From positions 1 through 64,000 of the forward strand of contig JAJPIJ010000025.1 in NCBI GenBank assembly GCA_021324815.1: DNA of 64,000 nucleotides, in the 5' to 3' direction. Position numbers and translations under genes: made by a program. The notes below the pieces were generated by a model. It was not told where the DNA came from. It did no database searches and was given only the letters and a program-made list of their open reading frames with translations. This document shows positions 18,063 through 27,920 of this stretch, one piece after another. Source of the DNA: Gammaproteobacteria bacterium (GTDB taxonomy: Bacteria > Pseudomonadota > Gammaproteobacteria > JAJPIJ01). Positions within the stretch are counted from its first letter, which is position 1. Each line of letters starts with the position of its first letter.

Positions 18063-20141
18063 CTATCCTAATCGCTCTTTTAGCTTCGGCAAACTAAGCA
18101 CTGGGATCTCGCAGTGGGTGCCTTCGCAGACGTAAGCCACGGCGCCACTTTTGGCGGGTTCGCGCGCGGCCAGCAGCGAAGGCAGATTTTGAGCATCGGC
18201 GGGGATGGCGAAGACCTGCCGACGGGGGAAGTAACCACGCATGGCAGTGCGTTGCCAGTCGGTGAGTTCATCGCCGGTGCCGCGCAATACCATGGTCTGT
18301 GGCGGTTTGAGCAATTCTTCCAGCACCGTGAGCAGGGTCAAGTGCGAAGATGGATACTGCAGCACCGTGAGCCAGCAGGATTTCAACGTACGTTCGGCGG
18401 CTTCCAGATAATGGTTATCCCCGAGCAGATGCCCCAGCCGGCCCAATACCACAGCGGCAACGCCATTGCCGGCGGGCAGTGCTTCGTCGGCGTAGGTTTT
18501 GCTGCGCAGGATTAGCTGTTCGTGGTCGTGTGCAGTGAAGTAGAAGCCGCCTTTCTCTTTATCCTCAAACTGTTCCAGCAGCACATTAGCCAATGCTGCA
18601 GCCCAGATCAGGTCTTCATTGCGCCAGTGGACGGAGAGCATCATCAACAGCGCGTCGATCAGGAAGGCATAGTCATCCAGATAGGCATTGAGATGCGCGC
18701 GGCTGTCCTTGTAAGTGGCAAGCAGGCGATTGTCCCGCCACATGCGCGAACGCAGAAAATCCAGCGCCCGCTGGCTGCTTTCGAGATAATCCGGGCGGTC
18801 AAGGTGGAATCCCGCCAATGCCATCGTTTTGATCATCAACGCGTTCCACGAGGTCAATATCTTCTCGTCGCGTCCGGGCCAGACGCGCTTGTTGCGCGCT
18901 GCGAGCAGCCTGGCGCGCGCGGAATCCAGCAATTCGCGCGCTTGAGCAACTTCCATCTTCGCGGCGGCTGCGACGTCTTCAAGGGGTTTGATGACGTGAA
19001 AATGCCAATGCCCTTCGAAATTAGGCGCGTGCGAGAGGCCATAATGGGGGGCAAGGACTGCATATTCGGCATCCGTCAGCAAAGCGCGCACCTCATCGCG
19101 TGTCCAGACGTAGAACTTGCCTTCGTGTCCCTCCGAGTCAGCGTCGAGTGAGGAGTAATAGCCGCCTTCCGGTGATTGCATGTCGCGCATCACCCAATCG
19201 GCGGTTTCCATCGCGATCCGGCGGAAGAACGGATCGCCCGTGATTTGCCAGGCCTGCACGTACAACCCCAGCAACTGCGCGTTGTCGTAGAGCATCTTCT
19301 CGAAGTGGGGGATCATCCAGTGGGCGTCGACGGAGTAGCGCGCGAAGCCGCCGCCGATCTGGTCGTACATGCCACCCTCCGCCATTTTGCGCAGCGTGAA
19401 TGTCGCCATGTGCAGGGCCGGCGCATCGGGCTGGCCGGCGGCCACGGACGCGGCATGGTGGCGCAGCAACCGCTCCAGCATGGGCGGGTGCGGGAACTTG
19501 GGCGCCGCACCGAAGCCGCCGTCGATGGCGTCAAAACCGCTTTCGATGTCGCGCCGCGCCTCCAGCAGCGGCGCGGAGGAGGGCGGCGGAAGGTCTTCGT
19601 CGGCGGGCGCGGATAGCTCGCCGCGCAGGGCCTCCAGCACCGCCTCGTTCTGTTTCCGCAGTTCGGGCTGCTTCTCCCGGTACACCGCGGCGATGTGAAG
19701 CAGCAGGTCCTTGAACGCCGGCATGCCCCAGCGCGATTCGCGCGGGAAGTAGGTGCCGCCGAAGAACGGCACGTGGTCGTCGTGGGTGAGGAACATGGTG
19801 AGCGGCCAGCCGCCCGACCGTCGCGTCAGCAGGTATTGCGCGGTCTGGTAGATTTTATCGAGGTCGGGGCGCTCCTCGCGATCGACCTTGATGTTGACAA
19901 AGTGCTCGTTCATGATCGCCGCGGTCTCCTCGTCCTCGAAGGACTCGTGCGCCATGACGTGGCACCAATGGCAGGCCGAGTAGCCCACCGACAGCAGGAT
20001 GGGCTTGCCCGTCTCGCGCGCGAGCTTGAGCGCCTCCTCGCCCCAGGGGTACCAGGAAACAGGGTTCCCGGCGTGCTGCAACAAATACGGGCTGGTCTCG
20101 TCCTTGAGGGCGTTGCGCGGGACCTTGACGGCGGCGGTCAT
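18063..20141 (-). CDS. Thioredoxin domain-containing protein (DUF255, YyaL/SSP411 family)
   Basis: A 692-aa cytoplasmic protein. The N-terminal DUF255 thioredoxin-like domain has [20 protein letters not shown] and the CHWCH motif ([19 protein letters not shown]) at about residues 53-71. The C-terminal two thirds resembles six-hairpin glycosidase/N-acylglucosamine epimerase folds. The cellular role of the family is not settled. The start codon overlaps the stop of the upstream SDR gene by four bases, so the two form an operon. Confidence 0.93.
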   Translation of the reverse strand: MTAAVKVPRNALKDETSPYLLQHAGNPVSWYPWGEEALKLARETGKPILLSVGYSACHWCHVMAHESFEDEETAAIMNEHFVNIKVDREERPDLDKIYQTAQYLLTRRSGGWPLTMFLTHDDHVPFFGGTYFPRESRWGMPAFKDLLLHIAAVYREKQPELRKQNEAVLEALRGELSAPADEDLPPPSSAPLLEARRDIESGFDAIDGGFGAAPKFPHPPMLERLLRHHAASVAAGQPDAPALHMATFTLRKMAEGGMYDQIGGGFARYSVDAHWMIPHFEKMLYDNAQLLGLYVQAWQITGDPFFRRIAMETADWVMRDMQSPEGGYYSSLDADSEGHEGKFYVWTRDEVRALLTDAEYAVLAPHYGLSHAPNFEGHWHFHVIKPLEDVAAAAKMEVAQARELLDSARARLLAARNKRVWPGRDEKILTSWNALMIKTMALAGFHLDRPDYLESSQRALDFLRSRMWRDNRLLATYKDSRAHLNAYLDDYAFLIDALLMMLSVHWRNEDLIWAAALANVLLEQFEDKEKGGFYFTAHDHEQLILRSKTYADEALPAGNGVAAVVLGRLGHLLGDNHYLEAAERTLKSCWLTVLQYPSSHLTLLTVLEELLKPPQTMVLRGTGDELTDWQRTAMRGYFPRRQVFAIPADAQNLPSLLAAREPAKSGAVAYVCEGTHCEIPVLSLPKLKERLG

Positions 20142-20926
20142 GACAACAAAATGCGGTTGACGGCAAGCGCGATCTGGCGCGGCGGCAGTTCACCGGCGAT
20201 GGCCAGCAATTTGTTGAACAGGCCGGGGATGACGATGGCGCGCCCGGCGTGCAGGCCGCGATAGCCGGCGCGCGCAACGGTTCGGGCGTCCATGGGCCGC
20301 AGCCAGCGGAACAGCCGGCCCTCCTCCAGGCCGGCGCGGCCCGCGAACTCGGTGCGCGTGGTGCCGGGGCAGAGCGCCGTGACCGTGATGCCGGTGCCGC
20401 GCAGCTCGGAGGTCAGCGCGCGCGAGAACGACAGCACGTAGCTCTTGGTGGCGTAGTACACCGCCATGCCGGGGCCGCCGGGCTGGTAGCCGACCACCGA
20501 GCCGACGTTGAGGATGCGCCCCCGGCCGCGCCGCCGCATGCCCGGCAGGGCGTGGCGCGTCAGCATGGTGAGCGCCTCCATGTTGAGCCGCACCATGGTC
20601 TCCAGCGCCAGCGGGTCGGTGTCGATGAAGGCGCCGGCCACGCCGACGCCGGCGTTGTTGACCAGCACTTCGATCTGCAAATTCGCCTTTTCCGTTTCAT
20701 CCCACAGATCGCGGGCGGCGCCCGGCTGCGCCAGGTCGAGAGGGAACAGGGTCACGCGCGTGCCATGCGCGGCCTTGAGTTCCTCCGCCAGCTGGTTGAG
20801 TTCCGCGGTGCGGCGGGCGGCCAGCGCCAGCGCATAACCGCCGGCGGCGAACAGTCGGCTCAATTCAAGACCGATGCCGCTGGAGGCGCCGGTGATGAGT
20901 ACCACGGGTCTGGAGGGCGATATCAT
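20138..20926 (-). CDS. SDR-family short-chain dehydrogenase
   Basis: A 262-aa protein from ATG 20926 ([20 protein letters not shown]). The nucleotide-binding TGASSGIG motif, the NNAGVG motif, the Ser in NVGSVVGY and the YYATK catalytic Tyr/Lys pair are all present, so it is a classical NAD(P)H oxidoreductase. The substrate is unknown; the DltE/YqjQ-type group is similar. Coupled to the downstream DUF255 gene. A much longer open frame upstream has no support. Confidence 0.92.
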   Translation of the reverse strand: MISPSRPVVLITGASSGIGLELSRLFAAGGYALALAARRTAELNQLAEELKAAHGTRVTLFPLDLAQPGAARDLWDETEKANLQIEVLVNNAGVGVAGAFIDTDPLALETMVRLNMEALTMLTRHALPGMRRRGRGRILNVGSVVGYQPGGPGMAVYYATKSYVLSFSRALTSELRGTGITVTALCPGTTRTEFAGRAGLEEGRLFRWLRPMDARTVARAGYRGLHAGRAIVIPGLFNKLLAIAGELPPRQIALAVNRILLS

Positions 20927-21004
20927 GGCGCGATTTCCATGGGTTGACCACGATACATCATACCGCGATGGCGGGCCGATGACCTGATAAAATGTCCCAT
21001 CCGC

Positions 21005-21790
21005 ATGCTCGCCTTCCCCAACATCGATCCCGTCGCCGTGCACCTGGGGCCGCTCGCCATACGCTGGTACGGGCTGGCCTATGTCGCCGGCTTTCTCGCC
21101 GGCTGGGCGCTCATGAACCGGCGCGCCGCCCGCCCCGGCTCCGGCTGGGACGCGGAGCAGGTGGGCGATCTGGTGTTCTACAGCGTGCTCGGCGTCATTC
21201 TCGGCGGGCGGCTGGGCTACGTGTTGTTCTACAACCTGCCGGTGTATCTGGCGCATCCGCTGGATATCTTCAAGGTGTGGCAGGGCGGCATGTCCTTCCA
21301 CGGCGGGCTGGCCGGCTCGCTGGTGGTGCTCGTGATTTTTGGACGGCGCACAGGCAGGGGCTTCCGCGCGGTGGCGGATTTCATCGCGCCGGTGGTCCCC
21401 ATCGGTCTGTGCCTCGGCCGCATCGCCAATTTCATCAACGGCGAGCTGTGGGGCGCACCCACTGATCTGCCCTGGGGCGTGGTGTTCCCCAACCCCGACG
21501 CCGGCGGCGTTCCGCGCCATCCCTCGCAACTCTACGAAGCGAGCCTGGAGGGCGTGCTGCTATTCACGATTCTGTGGTGGTACTCCAGCAGGCCGCGCCC
21601 GCGCGGCGCGGTGGCCGGGCTGTTTTTGCTGGGTTATGGCGTGCTGCGTTTTCTTGTTGAATTCGTGCGCCAGCCGGACGCGCAGATCGGCTACCTGGCC
21701 TGGGGCTGGCTCACCATGGGCCAGTTGCTGTCGCTGCCGGTGATCTTGTTCGGCGCATGGCTGTGGTGGACGGCGCATCGCCGCGCCTGA
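21005..21790 (+). CDS. lgt: Prolipoprotein diacylglyceryl transferase
   Basis: A 261-aa multi-pass inner-membrane enzyme that transfers diacylglycerol from phosphatidylglycerol to the lipobox Cys of prolipoproteins. The Lgt signature [13 protein letters not shown] and the HGGLAG segment are seen. The pair lgt-thyA, five bases apart, is a common gammaproteobacterial arrangement. Confidence 0.97.
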   Translation: MLAFPNIDPVAVHLGPLAIRWYGLAYVAGFLAGWALMNRRAARPGSGWDAEQVGDLVFYSVLGVILGGRLGYVLFYNLPVYLAHPLDIFKVWQGGMSFHGGLAGSLVVLVIFGRRTGRGFRAVADFIAPVVPIGLCLGRIANFINGELWGAPTDLPWGVVFPNPDAGGVPRHPSQLYEASLEGVLLFTILWWYSSRPRPRGAVAGLFLLGYGVLRFLVEFVRQPDAQIGYLAWGWLTMGQLLSLPVILFGAWLWWTAHRRA

Positions 21791-21795
21791 TCCCT

Positions 21796-22590
21796 ATGCA
21801 GGTTTATCTCGATCTGTTGCGCCACATCCGCACGCACGGCGCGCGCAAGGGTGATCGCACCGGCACCGGCACGCTGTCCGTATTCGGGGCGCAGATGCGA
21901 TTCGATCTCGCCAAGGGATTCCCGTTGCTCACCACCAAGAAGCTGCACACGAAGTCGATCATTTATGAACTGCTGTGGTTCCTGCGCGGCGGCACCAACG
22001 TCCGCTGGCTGCAGGAGCACGGCGTCACCATCTGGGATGAATGGGCCGACAAGAACGGCGACCTCGGGCCGGTCTATGGCGCGCAATGGCGGCGCTGGCA
22101 TGCCGCCGACGGCCGCGTCATCGATCAGTTGAGTGACGTGGTCGAACGCATCAAGCGCGATCCGGACTCGCGGCGGCTCATCGTGACGGCCTGGAATCCG
22201 GGCGAGATCGACAAGATGGCGCTGGCGACGTGTCACGCGCTGTTTCAGTTTTACGTCGCGAACGGCCGCCTGTCGTGCCAGCTCTATCAGCGCAGCGCGG
22301 ACATGTTCCTCGGCGTGCCGTTCAACATCGCCTCCTACGCACTGTTGACCATGATGATGGCACAGGTCACGGGTCTCAAGCCCGGTGAGTTCGTGCATAC
22401 GCTGGGCGACGTGCACATTTATCTCAATCATCTGGAGCAGGTGGATTTGCAGCTGACGCGCACGCCGCGCGCGCTGCCGACCATGCATCTCAATCCGGCG
22501 GTGAAGGATCTGTTCGCCTTCCGTTACGAGGATTTCGAGCTCGGCGGATACGACCCACATCCGGCAATATCAGCACCCATAGCCGTCTAG
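21796..22590 (+). CDS. thyA: Thymidylate synthase
   Basis: A 264-aa protein from ATG 21796, the same length as E. coli ThyA. The catalytic Cys is in [12 protein letters not shown], and [19 protein letters not shown] binds dUMP and folate. It makes dTMP from dUMP using methylene-THF, giving DHF that folA, 123 bases downstream, recycles. An upstream in-frame ATG at 21757 overlaps lgt and is rejected. Confidence 0.98.
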   Translation: MQVYLDLLRHIRTHGARKGDRTGTGTLSVFGAQMRFDLAKGFPLLTTKKLHTKSIIYELLWFLRGGTNVRWLQEHGVTIWDEWADKNGDLGPVYGAQWRRWHAADGRVIDQLSDVVERIKRDPDSRRLIVTAWNPGEIDKMALATCHALFQFYVANGRLSCQLYQRSADMFLGVPFNIASYALLTMMMAQVTGLKPGEFVHTLGDVHIYLNHLEQVDLQLTRTPRALPTMHLNPAVKDLFAFRYEDFELGGYDPHPAISAPIAV

Positions 22591-22602
22591 GGTGAGTGGT
22601 CG

Positions 22603-22685
22603 TTCCGGCGAATGCCGGAACCCAGTAAAGAAAATGATTTTTCACTGGATGCCGGCCTTCGCCGGCATGACAGTGACCTTTTTTT
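22603..22685 (+). repeat. Double-hairpin dispersed repeat between thyA and folA
   Basis: Hairpin 1 is TTCCGGC/GCCGGAA (22603-22620, loop GAAT). Hairpin 2 is ATGCCGGC/GCCGGCAT (22649-22668, loop CTTC) with an outer CACTG/CAGTG stem, followed by seven or more T. It resembles the widespread intergenic palindromes of proteobacteria and could also terminate thyA transcripts. Confidence 0.8.
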
Positions 22686-22712
22686 GAGCTTGCTTAGTTG
22701 ACTGGATACAGC

Positions 22713-23204
22713 ATGAGCATATTGTCCATTGTTGTGGCGATGAACGCGCAGGGTGTCATTGGCTACCGAGGCAGACTTCCTTGGCATCTGCCGGCAGACC
22801 TCAAGCATTTCAAGCGCATCACCATGGGCAAGCCCATCGTCATGGGCCGCAAGACGCACGATTCGATAGCCCGCGTGTTGCCGGGGCGCGAGAACATCGT
22901 CATCAGCCGGAACCCCGCCTACACCGCGCCCGGCTGCACCGTGCTGCCGTCACTGGCCGCCGCGCGCATGCACGTCGCCGCGGCGACAGAAATCATGGTG
23001 ATCGGCGGCGCCTCGCTGTACCGGGAGGCGTTGCCATTGGCCTCGCGGATTTATCTGACGGAGGTGCACGCGGAGGTGCCGGGTGATGTGTTTTTTCCGG
23101 CGTGGGATCGCTCGCAGTGGCGTGAAGTGAGCCGCGAGGAACATCCCGCCGACGCTGCAAATCCCCGGTCCTGCAGTTTCGTCGTCCTGGAACGTCAGGG
23201 CTAG
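22713..23204 (+). CDS. folA: Dihydrofolate reductase
   Basis: A 163-aa protein from ATG 22713 (MSILSIVVAMNAQGVIGYRG). LPWHLPADLKHFK contains the active-site acidic residue and GKPIVMGRKTHDSI binds NADPH. It regenerates THF after ThyA. No strong ribosome-binding site is visible. It converges with apaH. Confidence 0.97.
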   Translation: MSILSIVVAMNAQGVIGYRGRLPWHLPADLKHFKRITMGKPIVMGRKTHDSIARVLPGRENIVISRNPAYTAPGCTVLPSLAAARMHVAAATEIMVIGGASLYREALPLASRIYLTEVHAEVPGDVFFPAWDRSQWREVSREEHPADAANPRSCSFVVLERQG

Positions 23205-23231
23205 GCGCTTGATCCAGCCGTTCGCTTGCTC

Positions 23232-24074
23232 CTACTCCATCGTGCCTGCCGCGTGGGTGTGGCTCCGCACCTGGATTTCGCGGCCGTCATCGAGGCACAG
23301 GGCGGTCAGCGCGCCGCCCCAGACGCAGCCGGTGTCGATGCCGTGGACGTTGTGGACGCGGTAATCGATGCCGTTTAGGCGCAAGGTCGCCCAGTGGCCG
23401 AAGATGAGCGTCTCCTCCGCGCTGCGCCGTCCGGGCAGGGTGAACCACGGCAATAGCCCCTTTTTCTGCCGGCCCGGCGCGCTTTTCTCCGACAGATCAA
23501 GACGGCCATTTTTGTCGCAGTAACGCATGCGCGTCAGGCAGTTGGTGATGAATCGCAATCGCTCCCAGCCGCGCAGACCCTCGCTCCATTGAGCCGGTTC
23601 ATTGCCATACATTTCTTCCATGAACTTTGCGATCTTCGATGATTGCAACATGCTTTCCACCTCGCGCGCGAGCAATTGCGCCTGCGCGATGTCCCACTGC
23701 GGCGGCAGGCCGGCGTGGATGAGCGTGCAGCCCAGCGCGGGGTCCCGATGCACGAGCGGCCGCCGCCGCAGCCAGTCCAGCAATTCATCGCGATCCGGCG
23801 CACGCAGCACGTCATCGAACGTGTCCTTGCGGTGCGGCCGCCGCTTGCCAAAGACACAGGCCAGCAGGTGCAAATCATGGTTGCCCAGCACGGTGACGGC
23901 GCGGTCGCCGAGATTGCGGACGAAACGCAGCGCGTTGAGCGACTCCGGGCCGCGATTGACCAGATCGCCGGTGAACCACAGCCGGTCCCGCGCCGGATCG
24001 AACTTCAGCACATCCAGCAGTTCACGCAGTTCGGCGAAGCAACCCTGGACATCGCCAATGGCATAGATCGCCAT
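23232..24074 (-). CDS. apaH: Bis(5'-nucleosyl)-tetraphosphatase, symmetrical
   Basis: A 280-aa metallophosphatase that splits Ap4A to two ADP (and can remove Np4 caps from RNA). The metal motifs GDVQGCFAEL (residues 7-16), GDLVNRGP and GNHDLH are intact. ApaG lies upstream on the same strand, as in enterobacteria, but separated by a repeat-bearing gap of 124 bases. Confidence 0.97.
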   Translation of the reverse strand: MAIYAIGDVQGCFAELRELLDVLKFDPARDRLWFTGDLVNRGPESLNALRFVRNLGDRAVTVLGNHDLHLLACVFGKRRPHRKDTFDDVLRAPDRDELLDWLRRRPLVHRDPALGCTLIHAGLPPQWDIAQAQLLAREVESMLQSSKIAKFMEEMYGNEPAQWSEGLRGWERLRFITNCLTRMRYCDKNGRLDLSEKSAPGRQKKGLLPWFTLPGRRSAEETLIFGHWATLRLNGIDYRVHNVHGIDTGCVWGGALTALCLDDGREIQVRSHTHAAGTME

Positions 24075-24138
24075 GCTTGCGTTCTTACCGCCGCCTACGT
24101 GATCGGTGAACGGAAAGTACCGCAGTGGCCATCAACAC

Positions 24139-24182
24139 AAATCCCCCCAACCCCCTCCCCCAAGGGAGGCGGGGAGGGATTT
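24139..24182. repeat. C/G-rich palindromic dispersed repeat between apaG and apaH
   Basis: AAATCCCCCC on the left pairs with GGAGGGATTT on the right around CCCCTCCCCCAAGGGAGGCGG-type sequence. It belongs to the same general class as the element inside metG at 48723-48750. Confidence 0.7.
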
Positions 24183-24198
24183 CTGGCATGGTCTTTCA

Positions 24199-24576
24199 TC
24201 AATGAAAGCTCTGCGGGACGGCGAGACGGAAGGGCGCAATCGGCGCGTCAAAGCGCACGCCGTCATCACCGATCATTTGATAGCTGCCCTGCATGCTGCC
24301 GATGGGGGTCTCGATGGCGGCGGCGCTGGTGTACCGGAACGCCTCGCCCGGCGCGAGATGGGGCTGCTCGCCGACCACGCCCTCGCCACGCACCTCCTGC
24401 ACCCGGCCGTTGGCGTCGGTGATGATCCAGTGGCGGGTCAGCAGCTTGGAACGCACCGAGCCGGCGTTCAGGATGGTGATGGTATAGGCGAAGACGTAGT
24501 GATTCTCCTCCGGAGATGACTGTTCCTCGACGTAGCGGGTCTGCACGGAGACCTGGATGTCATGCGGGCGCGGCAT
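24199..24576 (-). CDS. apaG: ApaG (FN3-like domain protein)
   Basis: A 125-aa protein of normal length. ApaG has a fibronectin-III-like fold; it has been linked to cation efflux, but its molecular role is unclear. The segments HYVFAYTITILNAGSVRSKL and YTSAAAIETPIGSMQGSYQM are the family signatures. Six bases downstream of the SPFH gene on the same strand. Confidence 0.95.
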   Translation of the reverse strand: MPRPHDIQVSVQTRYVEEQSSPEENHYVFAYTITILNAGSVRSKLLTRHWIITDANGRVQEVRGEGVVGEQPHLAPGEAFRYTSAAAIETPIGSMQGSYQMIGDDGVRFDAPIAPFRLAVPQSFH

Positions 24577-24582
24577 GGCATC

Positions 24583-25386
24583 CTACTGGCGGGCCGGGGC
24601 GAGGTTGATGAAGGGCGAGGCGTTGCCGGTGACCTGCGGCAGGTGTCCGTCCCATTTGTCGATGGCCTTCATTTGCGCCTCGATTTGCCGCAGTTGCACG
24701 AGTTCGGCGGTGACGTTCTCCTTCTGCAGCCGCAGCGACTCGGCCTCCGCCTGCGCCGAGGCGATCTTCTGCTCGGCCTCGATCTTGATGCGTTCGAGAT
24801 CGCGCTGCGCCTTGAGCGCCAGCTGCTCGGCGGTCTGCTTGGCCTCGATGGCCTGCGCGAACTGCGGCGAGAAGCGGAAATTCACGATGGCAAAATCATC
24901 GACCAGGATGTGATGCTGGGACAGCCGATCGCGCAGGATGCTTTTAATCTCGTCGCGAACCTTTTCGCGCTGGGTGATGAGTTCCACGGCCGTGTAGCGC
25001 GCCGTCACCGCCTTGACCACCTCCTGCACATTGGGGTCGATGACGCGCCAGGTGTACTCCTTGCGCAGCGACTGGTAGACGTGATGGGCCTGCTCCGGGT
25101 CGATGTGATAATTCAGGGCGATGGTGCTGTGGGTGTCCTGCAGGTCCTTGGAGGAGGCGTCGGCCTCGGTCTGCTCTTTCTGGATGCTGACGTCCATTTT
25201 TACGACGCCATCCACGAACGGAATGCGCCAGTGTATGCCTTCCCCCAGCACCGGCTCCTCGACTTTTCCCAGGCGCACCAGCACGCCGCGCTCGCCCGGC
25301 CCGACGATGACGAGGGGATTGGCGAGGAACAGAACAATCAATGCGCCGATGATGACGGTGATGACGCGAAAGAAGGTGGTCGGCAT
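24583..25386 (-). CDS. SPFH/prohibitin-family membrane protein
   Basis: A 267-aa protein from ATG 25386 (MPTTFFRVITVIIGALIVLF), preceded by GGGAGAA; the frame continues upstream to 25443 without support. An N-terminal membrane anchor is followed by a PHB domain (VGPGERGVLVRLGKV) and a long charged coiled coil rich in Ala/Glu/Gln. Family members form ring scaffolds on the inner membrane that regulate FtsH-type proteases. It lacks an HflK partner here. It may share an operon with apaG. Confidence 0.92.
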   Translation of the reverse strand: MPTTFFRVITVIIGALIVLFLANPLVIVGPGERGVLVRLGKVEEPVLGEGIHWRIPFVDGVVKMDVSIQKEQTEADASSKDLQDTHSTIALNYHIDPEQAHHVYQSLRKEYTWRVIDPNVQEVVKAVTARYTAVELITQREKVRDEIKSILRDRLSQHHILVDDFAIVNFRFSPQFAQAIEAKQTAEQLALKAQRDLERIKIEAEQKIASAQAEAESLRLQKENVTAELVQLRQIEAQMKAIDKWDGHLPQVTGNASPFINLAPARQ

Positions 25387-25466
25387 GTGGCGTTCTCCCG
25401 GGGTGGATGATCGTTGAATCACCAAGGCCTTGTGTCTGGGCATGTCGGCTTTTCGTTTCCGCGGTC

Positions 25467-26975
25467 CTAGGCCGATCCCGCGCCCAGTTGCCGGTAGGCC
25501 AGCGCCTCGCCCAAGTGTGCGGAGCTGATGTTAGCATCCCCGGCGAGATCGGCAATGGTGCGCGAGAGTTTCAGCACGCGGTGAGTGGCGCGGGCCGAAA
25601 GTTGCAGGCGGCTGACGGCCTTCTGCAGCAGGGTCTGCTCGGCGGGGGCCAGGGCGCAGTCGCGCTCCACCTCCCTGGGCGTGAGCCAGGCGTTGGCCTT
25701 GCCGGCGCGCGCCAACTGCCGCTCGCGGGCACGGCACACGCGCCCGCGCACCGTGGCGCTGGTTTCGGCGGCGGGGTCGAGTTGCAACAGGGCGTCCTGC
25801 GGGACGTTCGGCACCTCGACCTGCAGATCGATGCGATCGAGCAGCGGGCCCGACACACGGCCGCGGTAACGGTGGATTTGGTCCGGCGTGCAGCGACAGC
25901 GTCCGCTGGCGTCACCGAGATAGCCGCAGGGACAGGGATTCATGGCCGCGATCAACTGAAACCTGGCCGGAAAGCTCGCCTGTCGGGCGGCACGCGAGAT
26001 GGTGATGACCCCGCTTTCCAACGGCTCGCGCAACACCTCCAGCACGCGCCGATCGAATTCGGGGAATTCGTCGAGGAAGAGCACGCCGTGATGCGCCAGC
26101 GAGATCTCGCCGGGACGCGGCTCGCCGCCGCCGCCGACCAGGGCCACGGCGGAGGCGGTGTGGTGCGGGCCGCGGTAGGGGCGTTGTTTCCACTGCGCCG
26201 CCTTGAAGCCAAGGTGGCTCACGGAAGCAATGGCGGCGGCTTCCAGCGCCTCCTCCTCGGTCATCGGCGGCAGCAACCCGGGCAGGCGCACGGCCAGCAT
26301 GGTCTTGCCCGTGCCGGGCGGACCCAGCATGAGCAAATTGTGGCCGCCGGCGGCGGCGACCTCGAGCGCCCGTTTGGCCTGTGCCTGGCCCTTGACCTCC
26401 GCCAGATCGGGCACCATCGCATCCGCCGCTGCTCCATTGACCGCTTTGTACGGGGCCAGCGGCGCGCCGCCGCTCAAATGGCCGCAGACCGCCAGCAAAT
26501 GCGGCGCGGGCAGGACGGTGAGTCCCGCGGCCAGCGAGGCCTCATCGGCGTTGGCCTCCGGCAGCAGCAGTGAACGGCCCGTCTTTCGCGCCTCCAGGGC
26601 CACCGGCAGCGTGCCGGAAACGGGACGCAATTCCCCCGTCAGCGCAAGCTCGCCGATGAACTCATGCCGGCCGAGCGCGTGCGGGCTAACCTGTCCTGAG
26701 GCCGCGAGGATGCCGAGCGCAATGGGCAGGTCATAACGTCCGCCCTCCTTGGGCAGATCCGCCGGCGCCAGATTGACGGTGATGCGGCGCGTGGGAAACT
26801 CAAAGCGGCTGTTCAAAATGGCGCTGCGGACGCGATCCTTGCTTTCCTTCACCGCCGTTTCCGGCAGGCCGACGATGTTGAGGCTTGGCAGGCCGTTGGA
26901 GAGATGCACCTCGACGGTGACGGCGGGCGCGGCGATGCCTTCCTGCGCACGGGTATGAATGATGGCCACACTCAT
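25467..26975 (-). CDS. comM: Magnesium chelatase-like helicase YifB/ComM
   Basis: A 502-aa protein from ATG 26975 (MSVAIIHTRAQEGIAAPAVT). The N-terminal ChlI/LonC-like domain is followed by an AAA+ module with GPPGTGKTM (Walker A), and the C-terminal Mg-chelatase-type domain. ComM is a branch-migration helicase aiding integration of DNA in natural transformation. Next gene upstream on the same strand is ubiK. Confidence 0.95.
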   Translation of the reverse strand: MSVAIIHTRAQEGIAAPAVTVEVHLSNGLPSLNIVGLPETAVKESKDRVRSAILNSRFEFPTRRITVNLAPADLPKEGGRYDLPIALGILAASGQVSPHALGRHEFIGELALTGELRPVSGTLPVALEARKTGRSLLLPEANADEASLAAGLTVLPAPHLLAVCGHLSGGAPLAPYKAVNGAAADAMVPDLAEVKGQAQAKRALEVAAAGGHNLLMLGPPGTGKTMLAVRLPGLLPPMTEEEALEAAAIASVSHLGFKAAQWKQRPYRGPHHTASAVALVGGGGEPRPGEISLAHHGVLFLDEFPEFDRRVLEVLREPLESGVITISRAARQASFPARFQLIAAMNPCPCGYLGDASGRCRCTPDQIHRYRGRVSGPLLDRIDLQVEVPNVPQDALLQLDPAAETSATVRGRVCRARERQLARAGKANAWLTPREVERDCALAPAEQTLLQKAVSRLQLSARATHRVLKLSRTIADLAGDANISSAHLGEALAYRQLGAGSA

Positions 26976-27012
26976 GAATTGATGCCCCGAAATCCCGGAA
27001 TCCCGGAATGGA

Positions 27013-27291
27013 TCAGGGATTGGTGCCCGGATCGCATTTGCCGCCCGCGGCCTCCAGAGCGGCAATCTGCCGCTCCAGGGCCTCCAGCCGCTGGCGCGTG
27101 CGCGAAAGCAGCGCCGCCTGCACGTCGAACTCTTCGCGCGTCACCAGCTCCATGCGCGCCAGCGCAGCGGACAGCCAGGTGCGGACATTTTTTTTCAACT
27201 CCTCGCGGAAGGGGGAGCCGGCGTTGGGATAAAAAGCCAGCAGGCTCTGCAAGAGGGGTTCAAGACGATCTGCGAACATGGGACGGTTCAT
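27013..27291 (-). CDS. ubiK: Ubiquinone biosynthesis accessory factor UbiK (YqiC family)
   Basis: A 92-aa protein beginning MNRPMFADRLEPLLQSLLAF. Residues about 60-82 (RTRQRLEALERQIAALEAA) form the C-terminal coiled coil of the YqiC family, which supports ubiquinone synthesis with UbiJ. Lies 37 bases upstream of comM and diverges from glnK. Confidence 0.9.
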   Translation of the reverse strand: MNRPMFADRLEPLLQSLLAFYPNAGSPFREELKKNVRTWLSAALARMELVTREEFDVQAALLSRTRQRLEALERQIAALEAAGGKCDPGTNP

Positions 27292-27364
27292 GGGATTTGT
27301 TGAAAAGTGATTTTGCCGTCCAGCCTAACATCGAAGGCTTGGATGGAAAAAGCCGCCGCCTCGC

Positions 27365-27411
27365 GCACCACTAATGTGCGTATCGTGTTCAGCCCGCTTT
27401 AAATTGGTGCA
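27365..27411 (+). promoter_or_regulatory. Tandem NtrC-binding sites upstream of glnK
   Basis: Site 1, 27365-27379, is GCAC-N7-GTGC, the NtrC consensus dyad. Site 2, 27396-27410, has a perfect right half (TTGGTGCA) and a degenerate left half (GCTT). Centres are 31 bases apart (about three turns) and lie at roughly -127 and -96 from the predicted start, like the E. coli glnA enhancer. Confidence 0.75.
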
Positions 27412-27472
27412 TCTACTTTCTTCGATTGCCGGAATTTACAAGCAACATTTTGATTTGAAAATATTATTTTAC

Positions 27473-27489
27473 ATGGCACGGGCCGTGCT
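27473..27489 (+). promoter_or_regulatory. Sigma-54 (RpoN) promoter of glnK-amtB
   Basis: ATGGCACGGGCCGTGCT contains the required GG-N10-GC spacing (GG 27475-27476, GC 27487-27488) and the TGGCACG element. Transcription would begin near 27499, giving a 72-base leader. Together with the upstream NtrC sites this makes a nitrogen-limitation promoter. Confidence 0.85.
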
Positions 27490-27546
27490 AAAGCGGTGTT
27501 CAGTCAATATAAAGCGGCACGTACCCGACCCGGGTCGCCCGCTTAA

Positions 27547-27909
<363 letters not shown>

Positions 27910-27920
27910 GAGAGTCCATC

